In this document: in pieces, positions 36,601-45,223 of the stretch
How the letters are laid out: each line of letters starts with the position of its first letter
Numbering within the stretch: the stretch's first letter is position 1
From: Flavobacterium laiguense
GTDB lineage: Bacteria > Bacteroidota > Bacteroidia > Flavobacteriales > Flavobacteriaceae
Reading direction: 5' to 3'
Length of the DNA stretch: 64,000 bases
Assembly (NCBI RefSeq): GCF_003097655.1
Contig: NZ_QCZH01000001.1
Location: 186,001-250,000, forward strand
Translations under genes and position numbers: made by a program
The notes under the pieces: model-generated
What the model was told of the DNA's origin: nothing
The model's database searches: none
Seen by the model: the letters and a program-made list of their open reading frames with translations, nothing else

Positions 36601-36889
36601 ACCATATAAGAAATATAAGAACATTTAAGCTAGGATACAAAAAACAATAACTTATATGACCTTAACCTGCTGGGGGTAATTCTGTTTAAATAAAAAATAA
36701 ACCACATAGATACATAGATTTATAACTAATAATTAAAGAATGAATAGAAATAGCACTATTTTTCACATAGATTGTCTATGTGAAAAGTAAAACATCTATC
36801 AAACTCTTTTCAAAAACTATAAATTCTATGTCTCTATGTGGTAAAAAAACAATTACACCCAACGGGTGACCTTATATTTCTTATATGGT
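36601..36889. repeat. Three-level nested palindrome
   Basis: Outer arms ACCATATAAGAAATATAAG (36601-36619) and its perfect complement (36871-36889). Middle arms ACCACATAGATACATAGATT (from 36701) and AATTCTATGTCTCTATGTGG (to 36842), with one indel and one mismatch. Inner arms TTTTCACATAGA (36760-36771) and TCTATGTGAAAA (36775-36786) around a 3-nt loop. A small CACCC/GGGTG hairpin adjoins the right outer arm. It fills the 434-bp gap between pgi and the M23 gene; nothing else is visible there. Confidence 0.8.
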
Positions 36890-36897
36890 AACCCTTT

Positions 36898-38118
36898 TTA
36901 TAAATTAGAAACGCTATCCAATTCAAATTTCAAAGGCTCAATATGTTTCAAAAATCGTTCTTTGTTTTTTCCGCTCATTGGTTCCCCATTGGGGAGTTTC
37001 AATCGCAAAGCATCTACTTGGACACCATTTTTCCAGAATCGATAGCACACATGTGGCCCACTTGCCAATCCTGTACTTCCCACCAATCCTATGGTTTGCC
37101 CTTGATTCACATGTTGTCCACGTCTTACCAGTATTCGGGACATGTGCAAATATTGAGTAGAATAAGTCTTATTGTGTTTTACTTTTACAAAGTTTCCGTT
37201 TCCTGCCGTGTAGCCTGTTTGTTCCACCGTTCCCGCAGCTGTTGTAGAAATAGGCGTTCCATAAGGCGCCGCATAATCGGTTCCTTTATGTGCTTTCCAG
37301 ATTTGCTGTACGGGATGAAAACGATTTGAAGTAAAACGAGAAGAAATACGACTAAACTTTATTGGAGTTTTAAGAAAGAAATTTTTCAATGTTTTTCCTT
37401 CTTCATCATAATATTCTACTTTACCCGAACCTTGATTTTGTTCAAATGGAAAGGCATAAATGATCTTCCCTTTATATTCAAAAAAAGCCGCTTGGAGACT
37501 ATCTACCCCATCGTAAATAGAATCATTAATATATCTTTCGGTAAAAGTCAAACCAAACCGATCTCCTTTTTTCAGTTTAAAGAAATCGACAGACCATGCA
37601 AATATTTTTGAAATTCTACTTGCCAATGCCCCTTCTACTTTTGCTCCTTCTAATGTTTCAGACAAAGATCCTTTTAACACGCCACCAATCGTTCTTTGCT
37701 TTAAGGTTAAAGGTTTCGTTTTCTTGTGAGCAACTGCAATAGAATCCCGCAAATCGACAACATAATAATGCAATGCATCTGGTTGATAAATAAAAACATC
37801 CAGTTTATTGGTTTTGCTTTTGGATCTAAGCAGCGTATAAGGTTTGTTTATTCTAATGGTACGCACGTCAAAAGTATCTTTTACCTGTGCAACAATATCA
37901 AAGATTTTTTTGTCTCCAATGTTTTGTTTTTGGATAATACTCCCAAAAGTATCTCCTGATTGTACGGTATCATTAACTACATTATAATCAGACAAAGTAA
38001 ATCCAAAGTCACTTATTTTGGACTGTTTTTTTACTGCCACATCTCCTAGGGTATCTTCACTCCTATTACAGGACAATAAAGAAAACAATACTGCTAAAAT
38101 TATAATGACTTGTTTCAA
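36898..38118 (-). CDS. M23 family peptidase lipoprotein
   Basis: 406 residues. Lipoprotein signal with Cys in AVLFSLLSCNRSED. An N-terminal LysM/opacity-associated-like region (about 35-270) precedes an M23 LytM domain (about 275-375) with RFHPVQQIWKAHKGTDYAAP (zinc His and Asp) and GLASGPHVCYRFWKNG, where the usual final HxH is HxC. The last motif is a known variant in Bacteroidota. It would cut peptidoglycan cross-links in the periplasm, or act as an activator if zinc binding is weak. Third gene of a probable operon with DUF3108 and TDO genes (24-bp gap). Confidence 0.88.
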   Translation of the reverse strand: MKQVIIILAVLFSLLSCNRSEDTLGDVAVKKQSKISDFGFTLSDYNVVNDTVQSGDTFGSIIQKQNIGDKKIFDIVAQVKDTFDVRTIRINKPYTLLRSKSKTNKLDVFIYQPDALHYYVVDLRDSIAVAHKKTKPLTLKQRTIGGVLKGSLSETLEGAKVEGALASRISKIFAWSVDFFKLKKGDRFGLTFTERYINDSIYDGVDSLQAAFFEYKGKIIYAFPFEQNQGSGKVEYYDEEGKTLKNFFLKTPIKFSRISSRFTSNRFHPVQQIWKAHKGTDYAAPYGTPISTTAAGTVEQTGYTAGNGNFVKVKHNKTYSTQYLHMSRILVRRGQHVNQGQTIGLVGSTGLASGPHVCYRFWKNGVQVDALRLKLPNGEPMSGKNKERFLKHIEPLKFELDSVSNL

Positions 38119-38142
38119 GCTACCTCTTTTATTATATCTATT

Positions 38143-39075
38143 TTATTTTTCGATTCCCCAGTTGGCTAATTCTTCTTCACTCCATAATTCCGGGAAGAAA
38201 ATCCTCCTTTGGTATCTTGGATGCATGTATTTCTTCCAATCACTTCCGCCTGTAGCCTCTCCATCACCTTTCCCGCTATCTATATATTTTCTAGCTGCAT
38301 TCAAATGCCCCATAACCCATGTAATGTTTACGGTATGGTCGTAATGACGCATAGCTTTTACCAGTTCCGGATTTTTTTGGTCTGATTCCGGTAATTGCTT
38401 GAATTTTTGCCAAAGGTTTATGGTATTGTATTCCTTCATCTGAGTTATAAATGCCGCTTTGTATTTGCGTTCAAACTCCAATAACAAATAGGATTTCTCT
38501 CCCGTTTGATGATCTTTCCCCGCTGCCTGCCAATACATGTGATCTAAGGCGTGTTCGTAAGGTGTATTTCTATCAATAGTCGCTCGAAAACGGTAATCGA
38601 TAAGATTAATTAAATCTGTCGAGGCTATCTCTATCATCCTGTATTGTGCGCTCTGAAAACCACTTGCTGGAGTAAGTGTATTTCTAAATTTCATGTATTG
38701 CTCTACTTCCATTCCGTCACCCATGATATCAAACGATGTGGTAAGCATATCAAAATAACGACTCACCCTCATTAGCCTTTCGGTAAAAAAATCGGTAGTC
38801 AGGGATTCGGCATACGAGATTTGACGCATCTCCCATAGTATCATCTTGAAAAGCAATTCATTGACTTGGTGGTACATGATAAAAACCATTTCATCAGGTA
38901 GCGTTGTTCTTTGAATTTGCAAATTCAATAAAGCATCCGTTTGAATGTAGTCCCAATACGTTATTGGTTTAGACCAAAGCAACCCTTCAAGATGAGTCTC
39001 CGTTTTTTGGTTTATGGCTTGGTATTTTTGATCAATTTCTTCTAAAATTGATGCTGTAGTATCGTTTATTGTCAT
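38143..39075 (-). CDS. Tryptophan 2,3-dioxygenase family protein
   Basis: 310 residues, all-helical. The N-terminal region ITYWDYIQTDALLNLQIQRT and EMVFIMYHQVNELLFKMILW contains the conserved His and Glu of the haem pocket, and TWVMGHLNAARKYIDSGKGD the proximal His segment. TDO opens the indole ring of tryptophan to N-formylkynurenine. The start codon overlaps the stop of the DUF3108 gene (ATGA), so the two are translationally coupled. No other kynurenine gene is in the window; HppD and HmgA nearby degrade tyrosine. Confidence 0.88.
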   Translation of the reverse strand: MTINDTTASILEEIDQKYQAINQKTETHLEGLLWSKPITYWDYIQTDALLNLQIQRTTLPDEMVFIMYHQVNELLFKMILWEMRQISYAESLTTDFFTERLMRVSRYFDMLTTSFDIMGDGMEVEQYMKFRNTLTPASGFQSAQYRMIEIASTDLINLIDYRFRATIDRNTPYEHALDHMYWQAAGKDHQTGEKSYLLLEFERKYKAAFITQMKEYNTINLWQKFKQLPESDQKNPELVKAMRHYDHTVNITWVMGHLNAARKYIDSGKGDGEATGGSDWKKYMHPRYQRRIFFPELWSEEELANWGIEK

Positions 39076-39845
39076 TTTAATTTTAATTTAAACGGATGTT
39101 GCAATCCTTTATACTCTTCCAAATCAGCCTTTAGAGACCCTACCAAAAGACTTGCTTTTATTCGAATGGGTATCTTATTATAGTCATCTGAAATCCAAAT
39201 CGTTAAACTTTCTTTCTCTTTAAATATACGCCCAGATTGTACCAAAGGCTTAAAAATCATTGTAGAAACAATGCCAAATTTAGTTGTAATATCTTCTCTT
39301 CCTATGAATTTTAACTTAAATTTTGTAGTCTCATTGTCAAAAAACATATCAATAATAACAGATTCTCCAGATTTTATTTTATTGATGTTGGGATAATTCC
39401 TTAAATAGTAAAAAGATGATAAAATATCCTGTGTGTTTTTAGAAAAGCCAAACGTTTTTTCGGTTTTATGCTTATAATCTTTTACGGTGATTTTATTCGC
39501 TTTTTGATCAAAGAATCCTTCTTGATTTTTGGTATATCCACCTTCATTTATCTTTCGAACAAATCGATAGGGATTTCTGGTGTTCTTATCAATATAACTT
39601 TCATACAGATCTTCGACTTTAAAGAAGAATTTGGTCATTCCTGTAGAATAGCCTTTTCCAACAACATGATAAACGGATTGGTCGTTTAGAGTAGCGTCTT
39701 TAACTTCGATTGTGGCGTAACCCGCAATTAGCATTCCGTAATGCACTTTAAACTTTAGAAATTCACCAATGGAATAAGCCTCTTCTTTTTGTGTGTCAAA
39801 ACCCAAGATTACCACCAATATCAAGAAAATTGCAATTTTTTTCAT
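39072..39845 (-). CDS. DUF3108 domain periplasmic protein
   Basis: 257 residues. Signal peptide (MKKIAIFLILVVILGFDTQ), then a beta-rich DUF3108 domain: EFLKFKVHYGMLIAGYATIE, FFKVEDLYESYID, DILSSFYYLRN, FGIVSTMIFKPLVQSGRIF, IWISDDYNKIPIRIKA. The fold resembles lipoprotein-carrier-like beta-sheets; function is unknown. First gene of the DUF3108-TDO-M23 unit; a terminator-ended RNA candidate lies just upstream at 39894-40006. Confidence 0.82.
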   Translation of the reverse strand: MKKIAIFLILVVILGFDTQKEEAYSIGEFLKFKVHYGMLIAGYATIEVKDATLNDQSVYHVVGKGYSTGMTKFFFKVEDLYESYIDKNTRNPYRFVRKINEGGYTKNQEGFFDQKANKITVKDYKHKTEKTFGFSKNTQDILSSFYYLRNYPNINKIKSGESVIIDMFFDNETTKFKLKFIGREDITTKFGIVSTMIFKPLVQSGRIFKEKESLTIWISDDYNKIPIRIKASLLVGSLKADLEEYKGLQHPFKLKLK

Positions 39846-39893
39846 TGGTCAGGATTCATTTAAATTAAAATGACCTCAAATGTATTAAAACAA

Positions 39894-39925
39894 AAAAACT
39901 CAGTCAAATTAATGACTGAGTTTTT
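39894..39925 (-). terminator. Terminator between hppD and the DUF3108 operon
   Basis: Perfect 13-bp arms AAAAACTCAGTCA and TGACTGAGTTTTT with a 6-nt loop. It would end transcripts from hppD and/or the RNA candidate before the DUF3108 start codon 49 bp further. Confidence 0.85.
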
Positions 39926-40006
39926 ATGCTATTAACTAACCAAAAAACTATAAATTATGAAAATTTATATGAAACTAAGAAGGAAACCACCCCTCCCTAA
40001 TTTGCG
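39894..40006 (-). ncRNA. Candidate small RNA or terminated leader before the DUF3108 operon
   Basis: Read on the minus strand, a TACCTTTG box (plus 40011-40018, TAnnTTTG) is followed by AATTAGGGAGGGGTGGTTTC, an 8-bp hairpin TATAAATT/AATTTATA (39949-39956 and 39962-39969), GGTTAGTTAATAGC, and a strong terminator AAAAACTCAGTCA/TGACTGAGTTTTT (39894-39906 and 39913-39925) ending in Us. Predicted length is about 110 nt. It may be an independent RNA or an attenuator of the downstream operon. No -33 TTG is visible. Confidence 0.5.
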
Positions 40007-40127
40007 AGTGCAAAGGTATTGTATAAATCAAGGTTTTTTTAGTGAAAATTCGAGTTTAACACAACATCTGCAGCTTTAAGGGTTAATTAACTATTATTTT
40101 TTTTGATAATGTAAAAATAATCAAATT

Positions 40128-41288
40128 TTACAGCGTTCCTCGCAATTGCTGTTCGCGCTCTATTGACTCAAAAAGGGCTTTGAAGTTCCCTGCGCCAAAA
40201 CCTTTGGCTCCCATCCTTTGAATAATCTCAAAAAACAGAGTAGGTCTATCTTGAACCGGTTTTGTGAAAATTTGCAATAAATAACCGTCTTCATCGGCAT
40301 CGACCATAATGGCTAGTTTTTCTATTTCGGCCAAATCCTCTTTCATCATTTCCATGTGTACACCCAATCTTTCCGGAATAGCTTCGTAATAGGCGTGTGG
40401 CGGTGCCGATAAAAACTCAACTCCTCTTGCTTTTAATTGCGAAACTGTTTTTATGATATCATCGGTAGCGATGGCGATGTGCTGAATTCCAGGCCCACCG
40501 TAAAAATCCAAGTATTCTTCGATTTGTGATTTTTTCTTTCCTTCGGCTGGTTCGTTGATTGGGAACTTAATTCTTCCGTTTCCGTTTGACATTACTTTAC
40601 TCATCAAAGCTGAATATTCAGTATTGATTTGTTTGTCATCAAAAGAAAGGAAATTTACAAATCCCATAACGTCTTCATAGAATTTCACCCAAGTATTCAT
40701 TTCGTTCCAACCCACATTTCCAACCATGTGGTCGATGTATTTTAGACCTGTTGGTTCTGGATTGTAATCGGATTTCCATTCTTTGTATCCTGGCAAGAAA
40801 ACACCATTGTAATTTTTCCTTTCCACAAAAATATGAACGGTTTCTCCATAGGTATAGATTCCAGAACGTACCACCTCACCAAACTCATCTTTCTCAACCG
40901 TAGGCTCCATAAAAGAACGGGCACCACGTTTCATGGTTTCTTCGTAAGCACTTCTTGCATCTTCTACCCAAAGAGCGGCTACTTTTACTCCGTCTCCATG
41001 CTTTTTCAAATGATCGTGAAGAGGTGAATCTTGCGTTAAAGGAGTGGTTAAAACAATTCGAATTTTGTCTTGTTTCAATACATAAGACGTTCTGTCTTTT
41101 ACCCCAGTTTCCAGTCCGGCATACGCCAATGATTGATAACCGAAAGCCGTTTTATAATAATGTGCCGATTGTTTTGCGTTACCTACGTAGAATTCGACAT
41201 AATCGGTTCCTAAAAGCGGAAGGAAATCTTGCGCTCCTTCGAATATTTTTTCTAATCCGTATTCTACTGATTTTACTTCTTTTGCCAT
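40128..41288 (-). CDS. hppD: 4-hydroxyphenylpyruvate dioxygenase
   Basis: 386 residues with two VOC (vicinal oxygen chelate) domains. It converts 4-hydroxyphenylpyruvate to homogentisate in tyrosine breakdown. Iron ligands fit His in YIDHMVGNV, His in GGPGIQHIAIATDD and Glu in TLFFEIIQRMG. The C-terminal gating helix region (GFGAGNFKALFESIEREQ) is present. Homogentisate dioxygenase lies upstream on the same strand, separated by 244 bp containing repeat copy C, so the two may still be cotranscribed. Confidence 0.96.
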   Translation of the reverse strand: MAKEVKSVEYGLEKIFEGAQDFLPLLGTDYVEFYVGNAKQSAHYYKTAFGYQSLAYAGLETGVKDRTSYVLKQDKIRIVLTTPLTQDSPLHDHLKKHGDGVKVAALWVEDARSAYEETMKRGARSFMEPTVEKDEFGEVVRSGIYTYGETVHIFVERKNYNGVFLPGYKEWKSDYNPEPTGLKYIDHMVGNVGWNEMNTWVKFYEDVMGFVNFLSFDDKQINTEYSALMSKVMSNGNGRIKFPINEPAEGKKKSQIEEYLDFYGGPGIQHIAIATDDIIKTVSQLKARGVEFLSAPPHAYYEAIPERLGVHMEMMKEDLAEIEKLAIMVDADEDGYLLQIFTKPVQDRPTLFFEIIQRMGAKGFGAGNFKALFESIEREQQLRGTL

Positions 41289-41350
41289 TGTGTTTATTTT
41301 TTATGATTCGGGATTTTTATGATTTCCGAAAATGTTGTTGATTATTCTAA

Positions 41351-41438
41351 AGCCCTAGCCCTGATGGAAACGGCATCCTTTTTCTTTTTCCTTTAAAAAG
41401 AAAAAGATACAGTGTACAGCAGGAATAGCTCCTAATTA
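41351..41438. repeat. Dispersed ~100-bp repeat, copy C
   Basis: GCCCTAGCCCTGATGGAAAC then GGCATC, a CTTTTTCTTTTT/AAAAAGAAAAAG hairpin, GATACAGTGTACAGCAGGAA and TAGCTCCTAATTA. It matches copies at 178 and 28301; the hairpin equals that of copy B but not copy A. It lies between hmgA and hppD. Confidence 0.75.
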
Positions 41439-41490
41439 TTTTGATGAATATGAGATAATTTTAATTGATATGCTAAACGTGATATACTAA

Positions 41491-41532
41491 GTGAGATTAC
41501 TTCTTCCGATAGCTATCGGAACTCGCAATGAC
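41491..41532. repeat. Repeat arm split by an 18-bp palindrome
   Basis: GTGAGATTACTTC, then TTCCGATAGCTATCGGAA (41504-41521), then CTCGCAATGAC. Removal of the palindrome restores the arm word GTGATTGCTTCG...CTCGCAA found at 26955. The palindrome differs from those at 26058 and 28310 by two mirrored changes that keep it perfect. Confidence 0.6.
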
Positions 41533-42690
41533 TTACTCTACCCAAGATTTATAATACTGTCCATCGTCTATTCCCATAGCTTCTTCGGTCACCATAAGAG
41601 GCCTAAAAGTATCGACCATTACGGCTAATTCCCCCGTTTCTTTGTGCCCGATGCTACGCTCCATGGCCCCTGGGGCTGGACCGTGTGGAATTCCTTTGGG
41701 GTGTAACGTAATATGTCCTTGCTCGATATTGTTACGGCTCATAAAGTCGCCATCTACATAATACAACACTTCGTCACTATCTATATTACTATGATTGTAG
41801 GGCGCCGGAATAGCTTTTGGATGGTAATCATATAGTCTTGGCACGAAAGAACAAATTACGAAAGTGCTTGTTTCGAATGTTTGATGAATAGGTGGCGGCA
41901 AATGCACACGTCCGGTAATAGGCTCAAAGTTGTGAATGCTGAAACCGTACGGAAAATTGTAACCGTCCCAACCCACTACGTCAAAAGGATGCGTAGCATA
42001 AACCACTTCATGCATCATGCCTTCCTTTTTCATTTTGATCACGAAATCCCCTTTTTCGTCGTGAGATTCCAATTCGTTTGGCAAAATAAAATCACGTTCA
42101 CAAAAAGGCGAATGCTCTAGGTGCTGACCTGACTCATTTTTATAGCGTTTTGGCGTATAAAAAGGCGCATAGGATTCTACATAAAACAAGCGATTTTCCT
42201 CGGTGTCAAACTCGATTTGATAAATGATTCCGCGTGGTATAATCAAATAATCGCCATACTCGAAAGGAATATTTCCCAACATGGTGCGGAGTTTTCCTTT
42301 TCCTTTGTGGATGAAAATCATTTCATCGGCATCGGCATTTTTATAGAAATAAGTCGTCAGTGATTTTCTGGGCGCTGCCAGTCCGATGATACAATCTTTA
42401 TTGACCAACATAGCCTTACGACTGTCCAAGAAATCGTCTTCAGGTTTCAATTCGAAGCCTTTCAACAATAATGATTTGATGTTTTTTCCAATAGCGATTT
42501 TAGGCTCAACCGAATAGGATTTTAGAATTTCTTTGACCTGTGTAGGTCTATTAATGTGATACGACAACGAAGAATGCCCGTTAAAACCCTCTGTTCCAAA
42601 GAGTTGCTCGTAATACAACCCTCCATCAGGTTTTTCGAATTGGATGTGTCTTTTTTGAGGAAAATCCCCTAGTTTGTGATATATTGGCAT
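41533..42690 (-). CDS. hmgA: Homogentisate 1,2-dioxygenase
   Basis: 385 residues from the ATG at 42690 (MPIYHKLGDFPQKRHIQFEK), the family-typical start; a frame to 42726 is longer by 12. It opens the ring of homogentisate to maleylacetoacetate with Fe(II). Cupin features: DEMIFIHKGKGKLRTMLG, YGDYLIIPRGIIYQIEFD, PFCERDFILP, GDFMSRNNIEQGHITLHPKG and IPHGPAPGAMERSIG with metal-site His/Glu. Acts upstream of hppD-encoded product use in the tyrosine pathway. fahA and maiA are not in the window. Confidence 0.95.
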   Translation of the reverse strand: MPIYHKLGDFPQKRHIQFEKPDGGLYYEQLFGTEGFNGHSSLSYHINRPTQVKEILKSYSVEPKIAIGKNIKSLLLKGFELKPEDDFLDSRKAMLVNKDCIIGLAAPRKSLTTYFYKNADADEMIFIHKGKGKLRTMLGNIPFEYGDYLIIPRGIIYQIEFDTEENRLFYVESYAPFYTPKRYKNESGQHLEHSPFCERDFILPNELESHDEKGDFVIKMKKEGMMHEVVYATHPFDVVGWDGYNFPYGFSIHNFEPITGRVHLPPPIHQTFETSTFVICSFVPRLYDYHPKAIPAPYNHSNIDSDEVLYYVDGDFMSRNNIEQGHITLHPKGIPHGPAPGAMERSIGHKETGELAVMVDTFRPLMVTEEAMGIDDGQYYKSWVE

Positions 42691-42969
42691 GACTTTTAAA
42701 ATTAGATTTTGAACAATTAGCAACAACCCTAACGTATTTTATCTTTTTTTGTGAGAGATAAAATATAGAAAATTAATACTCTGCACTCTATTTTAAGAAA
42801 AGTGCAACAATCCCAGTATCAGTTTCAATGGTTAATGCTCTACTTGATTAATTAACACAATTAATCACTCCGGATTTCTCTTGATTAAGAATTGAAGATA
42901 CTCTAATAAACCTATCCAATTTGTTTTCATTATTACAAATGTCGTAATTTTAATTTAATTTAATAACAT

Positions 42970-45165
42970 TTAGAATAAAAAACCAACAGTAAACCAAAGA
43001 TGGGAACTATTTGTTTCTGGAGACCAAGAATATTTTACCTCAACTGGCCCTATAATGGTCTCTAAACCGTAGCCAAGTGCGTAGCCCGAATATTTAGGCC
43101 ACGAAAACCAATCAAGCGAATCATAAAGATTATTTTCTAAATTAGCATAATTCGCAGAAAAATTGATGTGGTTTTTCTTGAAAATTTCATAATCTAGGGT
43201 AATAGTCGTCTCCAAATAACTGTTTGCGGCAAGACTCAAAAAATCATAGCCATAAAAATATTTGAAATAATTAGTGGTATAGAATCCGTAACCACCCAAA
43301 ACAAAATCAAAATAAGGCACACTGGCGCTTCCTATTGATGCTCCGGCTTCGGCTTGAAGCTTAATTGTCGTTTTATTAAAAATGGTTTTGGCAATACCCG
43401 CCTCGGCACTTAGTATCGAAAAAGGTTCGAAATTTGAGGAATGATCAGACGAAAACATATAAAATTGCGGATTCCCCGAAAAATACCATCCGCTTTTAGG
43501 AAAATATTTATTATCATACGAATCGTATTTTACATACCCAAAAACACTGGAATAGGTACTGTTGGTAATATTGGAATCAACATCTAATGTTTCAGACGTT
43601 ATTTTAAGATATTCAAACTCTGCGCCAACACCTATCAGAAATTTTTGAGCAAATATGGATTGAATATAGACTTGATTAGACATATTAGAATAATCAATGT
43701 TTATCGAATTTGTTTCTTGGGTATCGCGTTTGTATATATTATTGGAAATGTTTTCATTAAATTGATTGAATTGCGACTTAAAACCATAGCTTAATCGAAA
43801 TCCATTATCGATATAATAATCAAAATAATATCTTACATTATCCCCTAAAGCTAAATCTACTGATAAAAAATCATTCTTTAAAAAAGTTTTTTTATTCGTT
43901 AAGTTAACCAATACGGCACTTTTATACAATCCATCATAATGCAATCCAAATTTCAAATTCGTCTTAATGGGACTTTCGGTCAAATTAAGAATCAAGTCAT
44001 CCTGCTCTCCATTTTTATCAAAATAATAACTTACTGCACTAAAATTTTGGGTACCATTAAGGTTATTCACTCCTGATTCTAAATCCTTGAAACTTATTTT
44101 GGTTTCGGGTTTAACGTGCAATTTTCCAATGATATAATCTCTTGAATAATTTTCTAATTCATTAACTTTAATGGTGGCAATGCTCAAACTATCGGTTTCC
44201 AAATGCAACCCTGGCTTATGATAAGGTACTGATTTATCTGCTAAAAGAGCTATTTTTTCATAAACTGCAAATGTGGCATCTTCTCCTTTTTTTATAATTT
44301 CCGACGCTTTATCAAAGGATACCACTCCATAATTTATAACATTTGGTTTTATGTAAATATCGGTTTTTTCGGCATTTTCCTTCATCCTTTCAATCATTTG
44401 CAGATTGGTGATTTGAAAGAAAATTTTAGTGGCACTTTTTAGCTGATCTTTGTTTAATAAACCGTTTTGAACATCAACTCCTATAATAATATCTGCCCCA
44501 AGTTTTTTGACTTCCTGTATGGGATAATTATTGATTACCCCTCCATCGATAATCAGATTCCCATCGATGACAACCGGTGAAAAAACAGAAGGCAACGAGG
44601 AACTCCCCGCCAAAGCTTGAGCCAAAATTCCTTTATCAAAAACCACTTGTTCTCCCAAAGCAATATTGGTTCCTATACACAAAAAAGGAATTCGTAAAGC
44701 ATTAAAATCCCGAACATGCCTAACCGGCAAGGTCAATCTACTTAATAAATTGAAGTTATACATCCCTTTGGACAATGCTTCGGGTGAACCTATTTTAAAT
44801 TTATTAAAGGGAAGTGTAAGTGCATACAATTCGTCATTCCTTTTTTCGTAAAAATTTTTAGACGATCTGGGTATAAAATCATTGAGGATGTTACTGAAAT
44901 TGGTTACCTTTATTATAGAGTCAATTTGTTTAGCATTATATCCCATGGCATAAAGTCCACCTATAACGGCTCCCATACTAGTCCCACCAATGTAATCGAT
45001 TTTTATCCCTGCTTCCTCCAGTACTTTCAAAACACCTATGTGCGCAAACCCTTTGGCTCCACCTCCACTCAACACCAACCCAATTTTAGGATTTCTCGGT
45101 GTATCTTGAGAAAATGAATTCAAACAAGTAAAAAACATAAGAAGTAACAATACAATCTTATTCAT
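42970..45165 (-). CDS. Patatin-like phospholipase fused to outer-membrane barrel
   Basis: 731 residues. Signal peptide (MNKIVLLLLMFFTCLNSFSQ), patatin domain (about 27-225) with oxyanion loop GGGAKG (34-39), nucleophile Ser63 in GGTSMGAV and Asp207 in IIDGGVINN. A POTRA-like stretch (about 330-390) is followed by a BamA/surface-antigen-type barrel to the end (KYSWSPETNSSHLWFTVGFL). This is the PlpD-like type Vd autotransporter architecture, a lipase carried or held at the outer membrane. A 58-bp gap follows uvrC, so cotranscription is possible. Confidence 0.9.
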   Translation of the reverse strand: MNKIVLLLLMFFTCLNSFSQDTPRNPKIGLVLSGGGAKGFAHIGVLKVLEEAGIKIDYIGGTSMGAVIGGLYAMGYNAKQIDSIIKVTNFSNILNDFIPRSSKNFYEKRNDELYALTLPFNKFKIGSPEALSKGMYNFNLLSRLTLPVRHVRDFNALRIPFLCIGTNIALGEQVVFDKGILAQALAGSSSLPSVFSPVVIDGNLIIDGGVINNYPIQEVKKLGADIIIGVDVQNGLLNKDQLKSATKIFFQITNLQMIERMKENAEKTDIYIKPNVINYGVVSFDKASEIIKKGEDATFAVYEKIALLADKSVPYHKPGLHLETDSLSIATIKVNELENYSRDYIIGKLHVKPETKISFKDLESGVNNLNGTQNFSAVSYYFDKNGEQDDLILNLTESPIKTNLKFGLHYDGLYKSAVLVNLTNKKTFLKNDFLSVDLALGDNVRYYFDYYIDNGFRLSYGFKSQFNQFNENISNNIYKRDTQETNSINIDYSNMSNQVYIQSIFAQKFLIGVGAEFEYLKITSETLDVDSNITNSTYSSVFGYVKYDSYDNKYFPKSGWYFSGNPQFYMFSSDHSSNFEPFSILSAEAGIAKTIFNKTTIKLQAEAGASIGSASVPYFDFVLGGYGFYTTNYFKYFYGYDFLSLAANSYLETTITLDYEIFKKNHINFSANYANLENNLYDSLDWFSWPKYSGYALGYGLETIIGPVEVKYSWSPETNSSHLWFTVGFLF

Positions 45166-45223
45166 AGAAATCGATTTGCTTTATTTTAATATAACGTACT
45201 TGCTTTAAGGTCTGTTAAAACTA

